This document shows positions 33,018 through 45,778 of a stretch of DNA of 64,000 bases, in pieces. The stretch is from assembly GCA_963682055.1 (NCBI GenBank), contig OY821749.1, positions 19,728,631 to 19,792,630 of the forward strand, written 5' to 3'. Within the stretch, counting starts at the first letter, position 1, and every line of letters begins with the position of its first letter. The DNA comes from Primula veris (taxonomy: Eukaryota; Streptophyta; Magnoliopsida; Ericales; Primulaceae). The notes below the pieces were generated by a model that saw only the letters and a program-made list of their open reading frames with translations, made no database searches and was not told the origin of the DNA. A program made the position numbers and the translations under genes.

Positions 33018-36000
33018 TTATCCACTCCCCCTCTTTTAAAACCTTTTTCAAGCAAAAACTTGGTCAATCTATCATACCAAGCTCTAGGGGCTTGCTTAAG
33101 ACCATACAAGGCCTTTTTCAGCAAATAAACATGTTCAGGAAAGTTAGGATCTTCAAATCCCTTAGGTTGACAGACATAAACCTCTTCATTAATCACACCA
33201 TTAAGAAAAGCACTCTTTATGTCAAGTTGAAACAGTTTAAAATCATACAGACATGCAAGAGATAGTAGCATTCTAATGGATTCAATTCTAGCTACAGGAG
33301 CAAAGGTTTCATCAAAGTCAATTCCCTCAATTTGTGTATAACCCTGAGCTACCAACCTAGCTTTATTCCTGATAATCACTCCATCCTCATCACTTTTATT
33401 TCTAAAAATCCATTTAGTCCCTATAACATTTTTATTAGAAGGTCTGGGTACTAAAGTCCATACATCATTTCTCTCAAATTGGGCCAATTCATCCTGCATA
33501 GCTAAAATCCATTCACTATCTTCTAGAGCTTCTTTTATATTCTTAGGTTCTAACTGAGAGATATAACAAGCAAAGTGAACAACATTATTTCTTTTACCTC
33601 TGGTTTTCATACCTGATGTAACTTCTCCTATGACATTGTCAAGAGAATGATTTTTCTGAGTCCTTACATATCGAGGCCTGCTACTTGACTGAGCATGAGA
33701 ACTTTCTTCTTCTTCTTCTTCAGATTCAGCAGCATTCTGGGTTTCAACTGTGGTTCCAACCTCAGTTCCAACCTCAGTTGTAACCTCAGTTGCAACTGGA
33801 CTTCCAACCACTCTGGAACTTCCAGTTTGTTGAGTTTCTTCTTTCTCTTTTTCTGTAGTCTCAGCCTGTTCATCATCACCTGTAATCTCATCAATAGTTT
33901 TTAGGTCATCAAATAACACATTATAAGATTCCATAACACAGTTTGTTCTTTGATTGAAGACTCTAAATGCTCTACTATTCTGAGCATAACCAAGAAAAAT
34001 CCCTTTATCACTTTTAGAGTCAAATTTACCAAGATGCTCTCTATCTCTGAGAATGTAACAAACACATCCAAAAACTTGAAAATACTTTACATTGGGTTTT
34101 CTACCTTTCCATATTTCATAAGCTGTCATGGAAGTACCTTTAGTAATATAAACTCTATTAACTATATGGCAGGCAGTATTAACAGCTTCAGCCCAAAATC
34201 TATTGGCAAGTTTCTTAGAGTTAAGCATTACTCTAGCCATTTCCTGAATGGTTCTATTTTTCCTTTCAACTATGCCATTTTGCTGTGGAGTCTTAGGAGC
34301 AGAGAACTCATGACATATTCCTAAGGAGTTGCAGAATTCTTTAAACCTGACATTTTCAAATTCAGTTCCATGATCACTTCTAATCCTAGCAATATTACCA
34401 CTAGTGGAACCTTTTTCAACTTGCAGTTTTAAGCACAGAGTTCTGAATAGTTCAAAAGTTTCAGACTTATCCTTTAAGAACACTACCCAAGAATATCTAG
34501 AGAAATCATCTACAACTACTAGAATGTACTTCTTACCACCTATACTAGCAGTTTGCATAGGACCCATCAAGTCAATGTGAAGAAGTTCTAAGACTCTTTT
34601 AGTGTAGATTAGACTAGTACTTTTGTGTATACTTTTGGTTTGTTTGCCTATAGCACAATCACCACAGACACTTTGAGTTTTAGCACTAAGTTTAGGAATT
34701 CCTCTTATCAATTCCTTTTTAACAAGCTTATCTAAAGTTTTGTAATTCACATGCCCAAGCCTTTTATGCCAAATATCTGCATTATTAGTAATAGCTTGAT
34801 TACACCTACTTTGAGGCAATTCTTTTTCAGCTTTTTCAAACACATAGCAACTGTTGGTTGATCTAACTCCAGTCATGATTAAATCATTGTTAAGATTAGT
34901 AATTAGACACCTTTCTTTGTCAAATTTAACAGTCATTTCATTATCACAGAGTTGACTGATACTAATAAGATTAGCTTTTAGACCATCTACAAGAAAAACA
35001 TCCTCAATATCAGGCATTCCAGGTTTGTTTAAGGTACCTTTACCAATAATTTTACCTGTATCTCCTCCTCCAAACACAACAGTGTTACCTGTAAGAATGG
35101 TGACATTTTTTATGAGGCTTGCAGTACCTGTCATATGCTTAGAGCATCCACTGTCAAAATACCAATCATTAGAAGTAACAGCATTCAAAGAGTTGATAAC
35201 AGCTTTGTTGTTAGCAACTAAGGTTGCTTTTTCTTTAACTTTCCAAACCCATTTCAAATTTTTATTGACAGAAGCCAACCAGGTTTTCTGGGAAATATAC
35301 TTTCTGTTTCTTTTTAAATAACACTGGATTTCAGAATGACCAGGTTTTTTACAGAAATTGCACAATTTCAACCTAAAGTTATTCAGTTTGTTCATGGTTG
35401 CAACTTTGGTTGTAACTGAGCTTCCAACCTTCTTTACATAAACCTGAGTTTTATTCCTGGTTGCAACTCTGGTTGCAACTGAGCTTCTAACCTTGTGATC
35501 AAAATCATGAGTTTTAGCTTTAGCAACAGCTTCAATAAAAGTAGTTTTTCCTGTACTCTTACCACCATAGTAACCTAGACCACTGATATCTTTGGATCCT
35601 CTAGAATATGACAGCATGTCATCTAATTTATCTGAAGCAGAGACATTCAGCAATTTTATTATCTTTTTAGTTTCAGTAAGTTCAGCCAGTTGTAATTTAA
35701 GCTTCTCAGTAAGATTTTTAACCTCATCCTTTAGATCAACATTCAGCTTGCTTATGATCAAACATTGTTTACTCAGACATTTATACTTTTCATACAGAAC
35801 AAGGTATTGCTTAGTAATGTTTTCATCAGAAGGCTCTTCCTCATCACTGCTATATGTTTCACAGGCAGTTGTAACTGGGGTTGAAACATGCTCACAGTCA
35901 CTTTCATAAGTAGGTTCTTTTTCAGTGATTATTCCCATGAAATTAACAAAATTTGAACCATCCTCTTCATCACTGTTACTCTCAGAATCACTATCACTAT

Positions 36001-36669
36001 GAGTGGTTATATAAGCATTTTTGTTTCTTTTTAAAGTGTTTGCACACTCAGCCTGAATATGACCAAAACCTCTACATTCTCTACACTGAATCTCTTTAGA
36101 TTTGTATTCTTTGTTATCCTTTTCTTTGGAATTCCACTTTCCTGTAGAGTTATTATTGAATCTAGACTCTGTCTTAAACTGGTTATCCTTTTTCTGAAAG
36201 TTTTTAGATGAACCAGTATCATCCTCCTTTTTCTTATAAAACTTCTTGTACACCTTTTTTGCAAAGAAAGCTAGTTGTTCTTCATCACTCATTTTATCAC
36301 AGGTATTAGATTCAGATTTCTTAGCTTGAAATGCTATTCCCTTTTCTGGTCTTTTATGTTTGAAGAATTTCAGTTCATGTGTACTAAGATTTCCTATGAG
36401 TTCTTCAAGTTTAAGATTATCTAAGTCAGTTGATTCTTCAATAGCTGTGACCTTAATTTCAAACCTTTCTGGGAGTGACCTAAGAGTTTTCTTAACAAGC
36501 TTAGCATCACTGTATTTTTCACCTAATGTTCCAGCTTGGTGAGCAATGTGGCAGATTCTACCATTAAATTGTTCAATGTTTTCATCTTCCTCCATTCTTA
36601 AGTTCTCAAATTGGGTAGTTAACTGTTGAAGTTTGAAAGCTTTTACTTTAGTAGTTCCTTCAAAAGTAA
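32984..36669 (-). pseudogene. SIRE-like Copia gag C-terminus, protease, integrase and RT N-terminus
   Basis: One long open frame. Read from 36669 it enters from the interrupted gag (LQQLTTQFENL) and carries a first CCHC knuckle CRECRGFGHIQAEC and a second CNFCKKPGHSEIQC, protease WYFDSGCSKHMTG, GAG-pre-integrase WHKRLGHVNYKTL, integrase (HIDLMGP, RSDHGTEFEN, QQNGIVERKNR) and the RT start ([39 protein letters not shown]). The frame leaves the conserved text just after GVDK. Two linkers, between the knuckles and between integrase and RT, are made of (V/G)(A/T/G)T(E/R) repeats encoded by the GTTGCAAC-type motif. The N-terminal part of gag lies at 45378-45719, across the nested element. Confidence 0.9.
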
Positions 36670-38935
36670 TGTAACGACTCGGAAATTGATGTATTTATTA
36701 TTCGTTGTTATAAAATTTATAGTAATGATTATTTATTGTGTACATGTGTATATATGGAAAATATATGATATATTAATGAAAAAGATAAATAATAGGTTTG
36801 GGTGTTGTTTGTAATAAAATAATAAATGGTGGACTAGACTAGTAATGAAATAAACTTATAACCTAAAATAAAAGTACAGTATATATATACATATATAAAC
36901 TTATGTTACATATATATACATATATAGCCGCATATACATAATAATACATAAGGAGAGAGAGACCAGCGGAGATTTTAGAGAGAGAATCGAGGGAGTGATC
37001 AGCGACAAGGTAATAACGAGGTCTGGGCAGGCTGCCGCGAAAAGCAGCGGTGATCGGTTTCGTTTTCGTGTTTTTCGGGCAGCGACTTCGGGAGTCGATT
37101 GGGTGGTCATCGGGTGTCCGTTTCTAATAATCAAATACTTTTTTTTTATCTACTCTTCGAGCCCTATCTATCGGTGTAAGTCTTTTCTTCCAATTTTCAC
37201 TTTTATAAAAAGTCGTTTTTTTAGGGTTTTACCCTAATCCGAATTTGGGTCTTTCATATTGATCCGTGCTTCTTTTTAATTACATAATAGGGGCTGTTAA
37301 GGACTGTCGCTAGGCTGTCCAGATTTTATTAGGTGGTACGGCTCAAGTTTGGGAGTTTTTACAAACGAACTCTCGTTTGTTTCGGTAAGGGGGAGGAATA
37401 TGATTTCGCTTTAAAGGCGGGTTTGTTTGTTATTTGTTGCATGTTAATTTAGGCTCAGATATTGATGTATATTGTTATAAGCAAATATGATGGCGCATTT
37501 GCATTATACTGACTAGGGATTATATATTTACTATATTTAGAACATAAATTGTGAAACTATGATATAAATTAAACCTTTGAGAAGTGTTGAAAGTGGTGAC
37601 AATGTGTATACATATGTGGTGGTACTGTGATTAAAACGATGTGTTTCAAGTGACATTCGATAACTAATTAACTATAACATATCAAAGTGTTGTGTATTAT
37701 TTTCGGTGTGTGGACTTTACTGTTTTTTTTGCCCTTTTGGAGCTTTTATATATATATATATATATATATATTTTCTGGGATTGTAGTACCAATGTGTGTG
37801 GGGTACCATTGTATGATGGGTCCCTGAGCAGTGGCTCTAAAGGTGGGTACATTTGTACCATTGTGGATTTAAGGATGAGCCCCGGAGGCTTACGGTGAGA
37901 GCCCGGAAACTTGCGCAAGTATTAGGTGTATCGGTACCATAGGGGTAGTGCCCTTAAAGCCGGCCCCATATCTCTAGTCACATACGGTAGTGTCAGCGTG
38001 TGGGTGGGGGTACCATTGTATTATGGGTCCTTGAGCAGTGGCTCTAAAGGTGGGTACGTATGTGAGCAATCCCGACTTGGTTTTCGTTGAGTTTTATTTT
38101 TATTATAATAATCTATTTATTTAAACCTTATTTATTTGTTCATTTATTGTGAATGTGTAAGTTACTGAGGTGGTTACATTTTCCATGAAATTGTCTTGTC
38201 ATTATTTATCATGATAATATACTTGCCATGTTAGGATTGTGTGTGCGTGCTTAGTAGCATGCGCCGCTTTTTAAGCGAGATTGTTTTCTTACCTCCTTTA
38301 TTTGTTTCCGGTACATTTTGTTTTCAATCGACGTACAGGTGTCGACGTAAGCCGTGACGAAGCTTAGAGTGATTGCTAGTGGCTCAGTTATCGGATTACA
38401 CTTGATCGCGCGCACGTTAGACTTTTTATTCACGTTGGAACTATTTATTTAGTTGAGCCTTGTTGGCCTAATTAGTTGTTTATCGCGAGTTTGTCCGTTA
38501 TTTGCATACAAATACTTTATTCGTACCTTATTTATTTTGACCATATGTTTTGGATCTTGATGGTTAGCTGGGTTGGATGTGACATTTTATTGTTGGATTG
38601 GTTTTAGAAATATCGCGATTGGCGAGTTATAATTATCTATATCATGTTGTTTGAACAGGTTGATTCTTGTGGAAACAAATAGATACGTAAAGGTCATGCC
38701 GAAATTTCTATAAATCATTTTATTAAAATTGCTTTCTTTTCGTATCGTCACATTTGAGCGTTGTTGGCTACCCTTAGGCCAATAGTGACTCAAATATGAC
38801 TATCGGCATGTCCTGAAGGATCCGTTTGGTTTTTATTTAGTGTGTTGTCAAATGCTTCCGCATATTTTGATATTTAAATCTTTTTCTTTTAAATAATATT
38901 CACTACTCGGGTTTACCCAAATCCGGGGCGTGACA
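36670..38935 (+). repeat. 5' LTR of the LARD-like element
   Basis: Contains a TA run near 37746-37772 and a 50-bp segment (GGTACCATTGTATNATGGGTCC... to AAAGGTGGGTAC) repeated 207 bp apart (about 37801 and 38008). Small frames on both strands recur identically in the 3' LTR and are not genes. Confidence 0.92.
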
Positions 38936-41900
38936 GCTTGGTATCAGAGCAAACCGGGTTTCGATTACCCTGGTGGCCTGTTGGGTAGGTTAGACACACA
39001 CGGGAATGAGGTTAGGGACTTAGATTAGATGGTGTAAGACCCTTTATAAAAATCTGCATATCTTGTTTGCATGTGAGTGTTTGTCCGTTGCATGAATATG
39101 CGATTAGTTCTTGTTATCGTTGCAGTGTCCTGCTTGCATTTTCTTTCAATAATTTGTCAGCCTTCGTTTTCATAATGTGTTTGTTTGTTTATAACTAGAA
39201 TGTGAATTGTTTTTGTACATGGACACATATTTGTATATAGTGTTGCAGTACTCGTGTGATTGTATTGAAATAGTGTTTGTGTTATTTGTATTGGTTGGAG
39301 ATGGTGGTGGTGTTTTTCAAGTGATTATTTTTATGATTAACCACTAGTATGACTATAGTGATTTAAGTATGATTACAGTGTTTTCAAGTGTTGTTTGTGT
39401 GGTATAGTCGTTTATTTTTCTTTTATTCGATCACGGGAATATTTTATTATGTGGTGGTATGTTCGAATGATAGTTTCTTCGATTAAGTAGGCGGAGTTAT
39501 TGAAAATTAGTATAGCAAGCAATGACTCTTAGATTTTAGTCGATTTTCTTATTATTTTAAATGATGTGAGTATAATGTTATTCCTTTGACTAGTTGCTTT
39601 TGTTGACATTTCAAATTTGTTTCGCAATAGTTTTGCTTATTTATTGGCGACGTTTACTTTGTTGGTTGCTTATGCATTTATTATATATTCGTGTGTAAAT
39701 TATGTTTGGTGTTGGATAGATTTTATTTGATTTTTGTTCTTTTTACTCTAGTGGGTTATCTGTCTACCATTAGCGTTGTGCAAGCGTGATAACAAGTTTT
39801 GATTGTGAAGTGAAGTGGAGCTGTGTGTGTATTTTTTTTTGGTTATTTTATTCTTTCAAATTTGGAATTCGTCATGTGTGCAGATTACATGAGATTGTAA
39901 AATAGTTACTTGTATTGCTGTGTATTTAATTTCCTTGTTACATGTTTATAGAGAAACTTTTGAGGATACGAAGATTTATAAATTGTGATTGTTTTTGGAT
40001 GCTATTTTTTAGATTTAGTGTGGGTAATCATTGAAATTGGACTTTGTTGTGCATCATGAATAACTCTCTTAGTAGGCTATGTTGTAATCACATACTTGAC
40101 TTGGTTGTGTTTAAAGCATGTGAATGTTTTATGAATAAATTTGAGTTTTTAATTTTGTTGACGTTTCAATCCTGCATAGCCTTGATTTTCGCTTTGTTGA
40201 GACAAAAATAATAATTAGTGTTCTAGATGACTTACTCTATCATATAGGAGTGTTGGTATTTATGGTCTTAATATGAAGTGTTTCAAATAAATTTGAAAGT
40301 TTGACTTCTTTCGGTTAGCTGATATATTTACCTATGACTTTTTTTCAATTTTAGAGGACGTACTTATCTTGTGTTGCTTGGTGAGCCTTATTATTTCGTG
40401 TTAAATTTTTAGGTCTTGGGAAATTTTCTTATTAATGACGTGTTCTAAAATTTTGTGTTAGTACATATATAGTTACCTGTGCATTTTGATTTGCATAACT
40501 TTAAAAGAAAATAAAAGAGCGGTGTATTTGTAGACAATATGGTTTTCATAATTGAGGTTCATGGTGAAGTGTTTCTGTTGAATGTTTGATGAATATTAAA
40601 ATAAGTTGATGACGTTCCAAATGAGCTTGTGAAAAATGAAAATGTTAGTGTGGTTTAGGAAATACAAGTCTCGGTTTCGTTTTACGGTTAGTCATGTTAG
40701 TTGTAATGGTGTATTGAGTGTGTGCGTAACCTCTGATGGAAGTTTTTGACTTTTGTTATTGAAAAAAAAAAATGTTTAAAAAAAAAAAATTAAGATTTTG
40801 ACTAGGAATGTGAATTAGTTAGTCATTCAGCTCTATTTTTATTATTTTTTATTTTTTATATATTTTAAAATTTTGTACTCGCATGTTATTATCATATAAT
40901 TGTAGATGGTTAGCATTACATTTGTGCTTTCTACGGTGTTCAAGTGCATAACATTGTAATTTTGTAATCCGTTATATATGTTGAATTGGAAACTGTTGAC
41001 TAACAATAGTTACGTTTTCGTGAGCTGCGTCAATGGTTTGTATTTTAGAGTTTGATTTCTATGTAAGGAAATTTTGTGTAAAAAAAAAAACAAAGGCCTT
41101 ATTTGTGGAGATGTTAACTTATATCTAGTTAATTTTCTTTTGGATGGATTTGGATGGATTGCTTAACTTTGATCACGCCACCCTTGTGTTTAATATGTGT
41201 TTTTATGTGACGATCCGTGTCGATTCATTTCTTGAAACCCGAAGGACAGGATCTAAGTGTGCTATATTAAAGGATGTAATTACAAACTTACTGTTTATGA
41301 TCGAGTGATGTGAAAAGTGTTAGGTGTGTATTATATTTTTGGTACGTTTTTTTTTGTTACTTGTACTAAAAATTTGTTAGAATAATATTGGTTGAAAACT
41401 TTAATGTAATAGCAAGTGTATGTAATATATGTTTGTTAGAGTTGATTGAGAATTTACGAACCTGTCATTTGGTGCGTTCTTATGTCTATATTTGTTTTAT
41501 AATCCTTCGATATATACTTATGAGAGATGCATGTCATGATTAAGAAAGGTGTATGAGCTTCGCGTTTATCTCAGTGATGCTATTTTCATAACTCATTCTT
41601 TTCTTTTATAGTTATTTTAAATTGTAAATACTAAACACGTGTATGTAAATTTGGCGTGCGGTAGAGTTAGTTATCATGGTTTTGACTTGATCAAAAGTAC
41701 CATATTTTTCTTTTTTCTTAAAATATTCTTGAGAAGTGTTATCTATATATAAATATATATGTGCATTTAAAAAAAAAAATCATTTGCGAGTTAGTCGGAC
41801 ACGCCAAAACTTTCAGATGAAAGATTTTCTTTTTTTTATATCGACGGACAAACGAGATACCGATTAGCTACCGGTCTTCGTACGTGTGTTGATATAGTTT

Positions 41901-43111
41901 TATTTTAATATTATTTTATTTGAGAAAAGAAGTGTTGGGATAATATCTTTTTAGTAATTTTACTGCGTTTTATAGTGATGATTTTTATGTTTTTTCCATG
42001 GAGCTATGTGCTTATGATGTATGTGTATGATGATGTAAGGCTATGCGAATAATATTGTGATGAGTTTTTGTAACGTGTATTTGGATATAGGTATGATAGT
42101 TTTATGAACATTACTGCAATGGTGATCATTGTGTGGTGGAACTATAACCTGACTACATGTGCGCTTTTAATTTATAAATTGGTGTATTTACTTTAATTTT
42201 TTGTCGTCGTTTGGTAAATCTATTTATAGTATTGCTGAAAAAATAAAATTTGTGTTGTTTTAAAAAAAAAGGGTATATGTATATATATATATTTTTTGCA
42301 GTTAGACGTGATGTGGTGTACATAAAAAATTACATTTCTTTTCTGTTCAAAATTCGTGAGTTAGATATCACATGATGTTCTTTATATTAAACTAAATGAT
42401 TTGGTGTTTGGACATCTAATAGTTTATGTACATAGTCATCGTTTTGTGTGTTCATACTATTGACTTTCTTATATGTTCAATGTTATTCTTATGGGGTGTG
42501 TTTATACTTGTTGAATTTATCTATGCAGTGTCTGCTTAATTATTTATAGCTAATTTTGAACTATAAAACAGTATTTACAGGAAGTTTTTTCTTAGACAAT
42601 TTTGTGCAATAGATTTATAAGTTTTGCTCTTAAAAGATGTTAGCGATTGCATGTGTTGTTTGGCTTGGATGAATTATTTGTGAGATGATATAATGGGACT
42701 CCGGTTACGGATATTTGAAATGATGTGATTATATTTTTGCTAGAGTATAGAGATTCATGTTGTTCTATAATTTTTACGATAATATCTTTGGCTGTAGATT
42801 TAATGTGAGTGTAGTACATGAAAATGTTCTCTTTTGTGGTGGGGTGCGGTAATATGGAGTGTGTTGATTGTTCTGTGGTTAACTGTTAACAACCGTTCAT
42901 TCAATTTTAAGTTTACTTCATTTTTCTTCCCCTTTTCTATTATCCGGATGTAATGCTTCTTCTACTCTTCAAGCAGGTTCCTTAATAGATAAAATCGTTC
43001 TTCTATGGAAAGTTTTGAGTTGTGAGATCATGTATAGTGGTTCGAATAGTTTTTGGGCTATACTAGCGTGTGTTAAATTTCGGGACGAAATTTTTTATAA
43101 GTTGGGGAGAA
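38936..43111 (+). other. Non-coding interior of the LARD-like element
   Basis: About 4.2 kb of T-rich sequence. I saw no open frame long enough to carry a retroelement domain on either strand. It starts with the primer-binding site and ends with the TTTCGGGACGAAATTTT plus purine tract motif also seen near 6130 and 8225, so the signals for priming both DNA strands are kept. Confidence 0.85.
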
Positions 43112-45377
43112 TGTAACGACTCGGAAATTGATGTATTTATTATTCGTTGTTATAAAATTTATAGTAATGATTATTTATTGTGTACATGTGTATATATGGA
43201 AAATATATGATATATTAATGAAAAAGATAAATAATAGGTTTGGGTGTTGTTTGTAATAAAATAATAAATGGTGGACTAGACTAGTAATGAAATAAACTTA
43301 TAACCTAAAATAAAAGTACAGTATATATATACATATATAAACTTATGTTACATATATATACATATATAGCCGCATATACATAATAATACATAAGGAGAGA
43401 GAGACCAGCGGAGATTTTAGAGAGAGAATCGAGGGAGTGATCAGCGACAAGGTAATAACGAGGTCTGGGCAGGCTGCCGCGAAAAGCAGCGGTGATCGGT
43501 TTCGTTTTCGTGTTTTTCGGGCAGCGACTTCGGGAGTCGATTGGGTGGTCATCGGGTGTCCGTTTCTAATAATCAAATACTTTTTTTTTATCTACTCTTC
43601 GAGCCCTATCTATCGGTGTAAGTCTTTTCTTCCAATTTTCACTTTTATAAAAAGTCGTTTTTTTAGGGTTTTACCCTAATCCGAATTTGGGTCTTTCATA
43701 TTGATCCGTGCTTCTTTTTAATTACATAATAGGGGCTGTTAAGGACTGTCGCTAGGCTGTCCAGATTTTATTAGGTGGTACGGCTCAAGTTTGGGAGTTT
43801 TTACAAACGAACTCTCGTTTGTTTCGGTAAGGGGGAGGAATATGATTTCGCTTTAAAGGCGGGTTTGTTTGTTATTTGTTGCATGTTAATTTAGGCTCAG
43901 ATATTGATGTATATTGTTATAAGCAAATATGATGGCGCATTTGCATTATACTGACTAGGGATTATATATTTACTATATTTAGAACATAAATTGTGAAACT
44001 ATGATATAAATTAAACCTTTGAGAAGTGTTGAAAGTGGTGACAATGTGTATACATATGTGGTGGTACTGTGATTAAAACGATGTGTTTCAAGTGACATTC
44101 GATAACTAATTAACTATAACATATCAAAGTGTTGTGTATTATTTTCGGTGTGTGGACTTTACTGTTTTTTTTGCCCTTTTGGAGCTTTTATATATATATA
44201 TATATATATATATTTTCTGGGATTGTAGTACCAATGTGTGTGGGGTACCATTGTATGATGGGTCCCTGAGCAGTGGCTCTAAAGGTGGGTACATTTGTAC
44301 CATTGTGGATTTAAGGATGAGCCCCGGAGGCTTACGGTGAGAGCCCGGAAACTTGCGCAAGTATTAGGTGTATCGGTACCATAGGGGTAGTGCCCTTAAA
44401 GCCGGCCCCATATCTCTAGTCACATACGGTAGTGTCAGCGTGTGGGTGGGGGTACCATTGTATTATGGGTCCTTGAGCAGTGGCTCTAAAGGTGGGTACG
44501 TATGTGAGCAATCCCGACTTGGTTTTCGTTGAGTTTTATTTTTATTATAATAATCTATTTATTTAAACCTTATTTATTTGTTCATTTATTGTGAATGTGT
44601 AAGTTACTGAGGTGGTTACATTTTCCATGAAATTGTCTTGTCATTATTTATCATGATAATATACTTGCCATGTTAGGATTGTGTGTGCGTGCTTAGTAGC
44701 ATGCGCCGCTTTTTAAGCGAGATTGTTTTCTTACCTCCTTTATTTGTTTCCGGTACATTTTGTTTTCAATCGACGTACAGGTGTCGACGTAAGCCGTGAC
44801 GAAGCTTAGAGTGATTGCTAGTGGCTCAGTTATCGGATTACACTTGATCGCGCGCACGTTAGACTTTTTATTCACGTTGGAACTATTTATTTAGTTGAGC
44901 CTTGTTGGCCTAATTAGTTGTTTATCGCGAGTTTGTCCGTTATTTGCATACAAATACTTTATTCGTACCTTATTTATTTTGACCATATGTTTTGGATCTT
45001 GATGGTTAGCTGGGTTGGATGTGACATTTTATTGTTGGATTGGTTTTAGAAATATCGCGATTGGCGAGTTATAATTATCTATATCATGTTGTTTGAACAG
45101 GTTGATTTTTGTGGAAACAAATAGATACGTAAAGGTCATGCCGAAATTTCTATAAATCATTTTATTAAAATTGCTTTCTTTTCGTATCGTCACATTTGAG
45201 CGTTGTTGGCTACCCTTAGGCCAATAGTGACTCAAATATGACTATCGGCATGTCCTGAAGGATCCGTTTGGTTTTTATTTAGTGTGTTGTCAAATGCTTC
45301 CGCATATTTTGATATTTAAATCTTTTTCTTTTAAATAATATTCACTACTCGGGTTTACCCAAATCCGGGGCGTGACA
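43112..45377 (+). repeat. 3' LTR of the LARD-like element
   Basis: Near-perfect copy of 36670-38935. Its TG end directly follows the polypurine tract; its CA end is followed by the AGTAA duplication and then the gag text of the host Copia element. Confidence 0.92.
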
Positions 45378-45719
45378 AGTAACTTGCAAAATATCCCATG
45401 CTTCTTTAGCTGTTTCACAATGAGAGATATACCTGAATACGCTGAGAGTTACACCAGCAAAAATCAAGTTTATGGCTGTTGAGTTGGCACTTGATTTTCT
45501 GTCTTCTTCAGCAGACCATCTGTCTTCAGGTAAGAGAATCAGTTCTCCTTCATTATCCATGGTAGTTGGAGCCTCCCATCCATACATAACAGTCTTCCAT
45601 GCATGTTCATTCTGCTGTTTGATGAAGGACCTCATTCTAATTTTCCATACTCCATAGTTTACTCCTCCTTCAAGCAATGGAGGTTTGTTGAAGGCGTTTC
45701 CTTCCCTCATTAAGTCCAT
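45378..45719 (-). pseudogene. N-terminal gag of the SIRE-like element, interrupted
   Basis: From the ATG at 45719 the frame reads MDLMREGNAFNKPPLLEGG then NYGVWKIRMRSFIKQQ, the typical start of SIRE-type gag, and continues through HCETAKEAWDILQVT up to the AGTAA duplication at 45382-45378. There the nested Gypsy element cuts it; gag resumes at 36669. A 59-bp leader separates the ATG from the primer-binding site and 5' LTR. Confidence 0.85.
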
Positions 45720-45778
45720 TGTTACTAGAACACAGGATCCACACTAAGTAAGATCTAGTGTGAAGCTCTGATACCAAT

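Larger units (their letters stand above)
36670..45377 (+). mobile_element. Young non-coding Gypsy-type LTR element (LARD-like), TSD AGTAA
   Basis: LTRs of 2266 bp at 36670-38935 and 43112-45377 (TGTAACGACTCGG...GGGGCGTGACA) are flanked by AGTAA at 36665-36669 and 45378-45382. The only difference I found is C versus T at about 38664/45106, so it inserted very recently. Next to the 5' LTR is TTGGTATCAGAGC (from 38938), the initiator Met tRNA binding site; before the 3' LTR is a purine-rich GTTGGGGAGAA. The interior (38936-43111, 4.2 kb) has no gag, pol or other domain. It must have been moved by proteins from another element. The polypurine and LTR-end patterns point to the Tekay/Del-like Gypsy group. 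Confidence 0.92.

Noticed and set aside
36901..38793. Small frames in the long LTRs, identical at 43343-45235
   Set aside because: Identical because the LTRs are; no domain and no expected coding role in an LTR.
38936..43111. A hidden gag-pol in the Gypsy-type interior
   Set aside because: Read for zinc knuckle, DSG/DTG protease, integrase and YVDD/FIDD motifs; none found and stops are dense in all frames.
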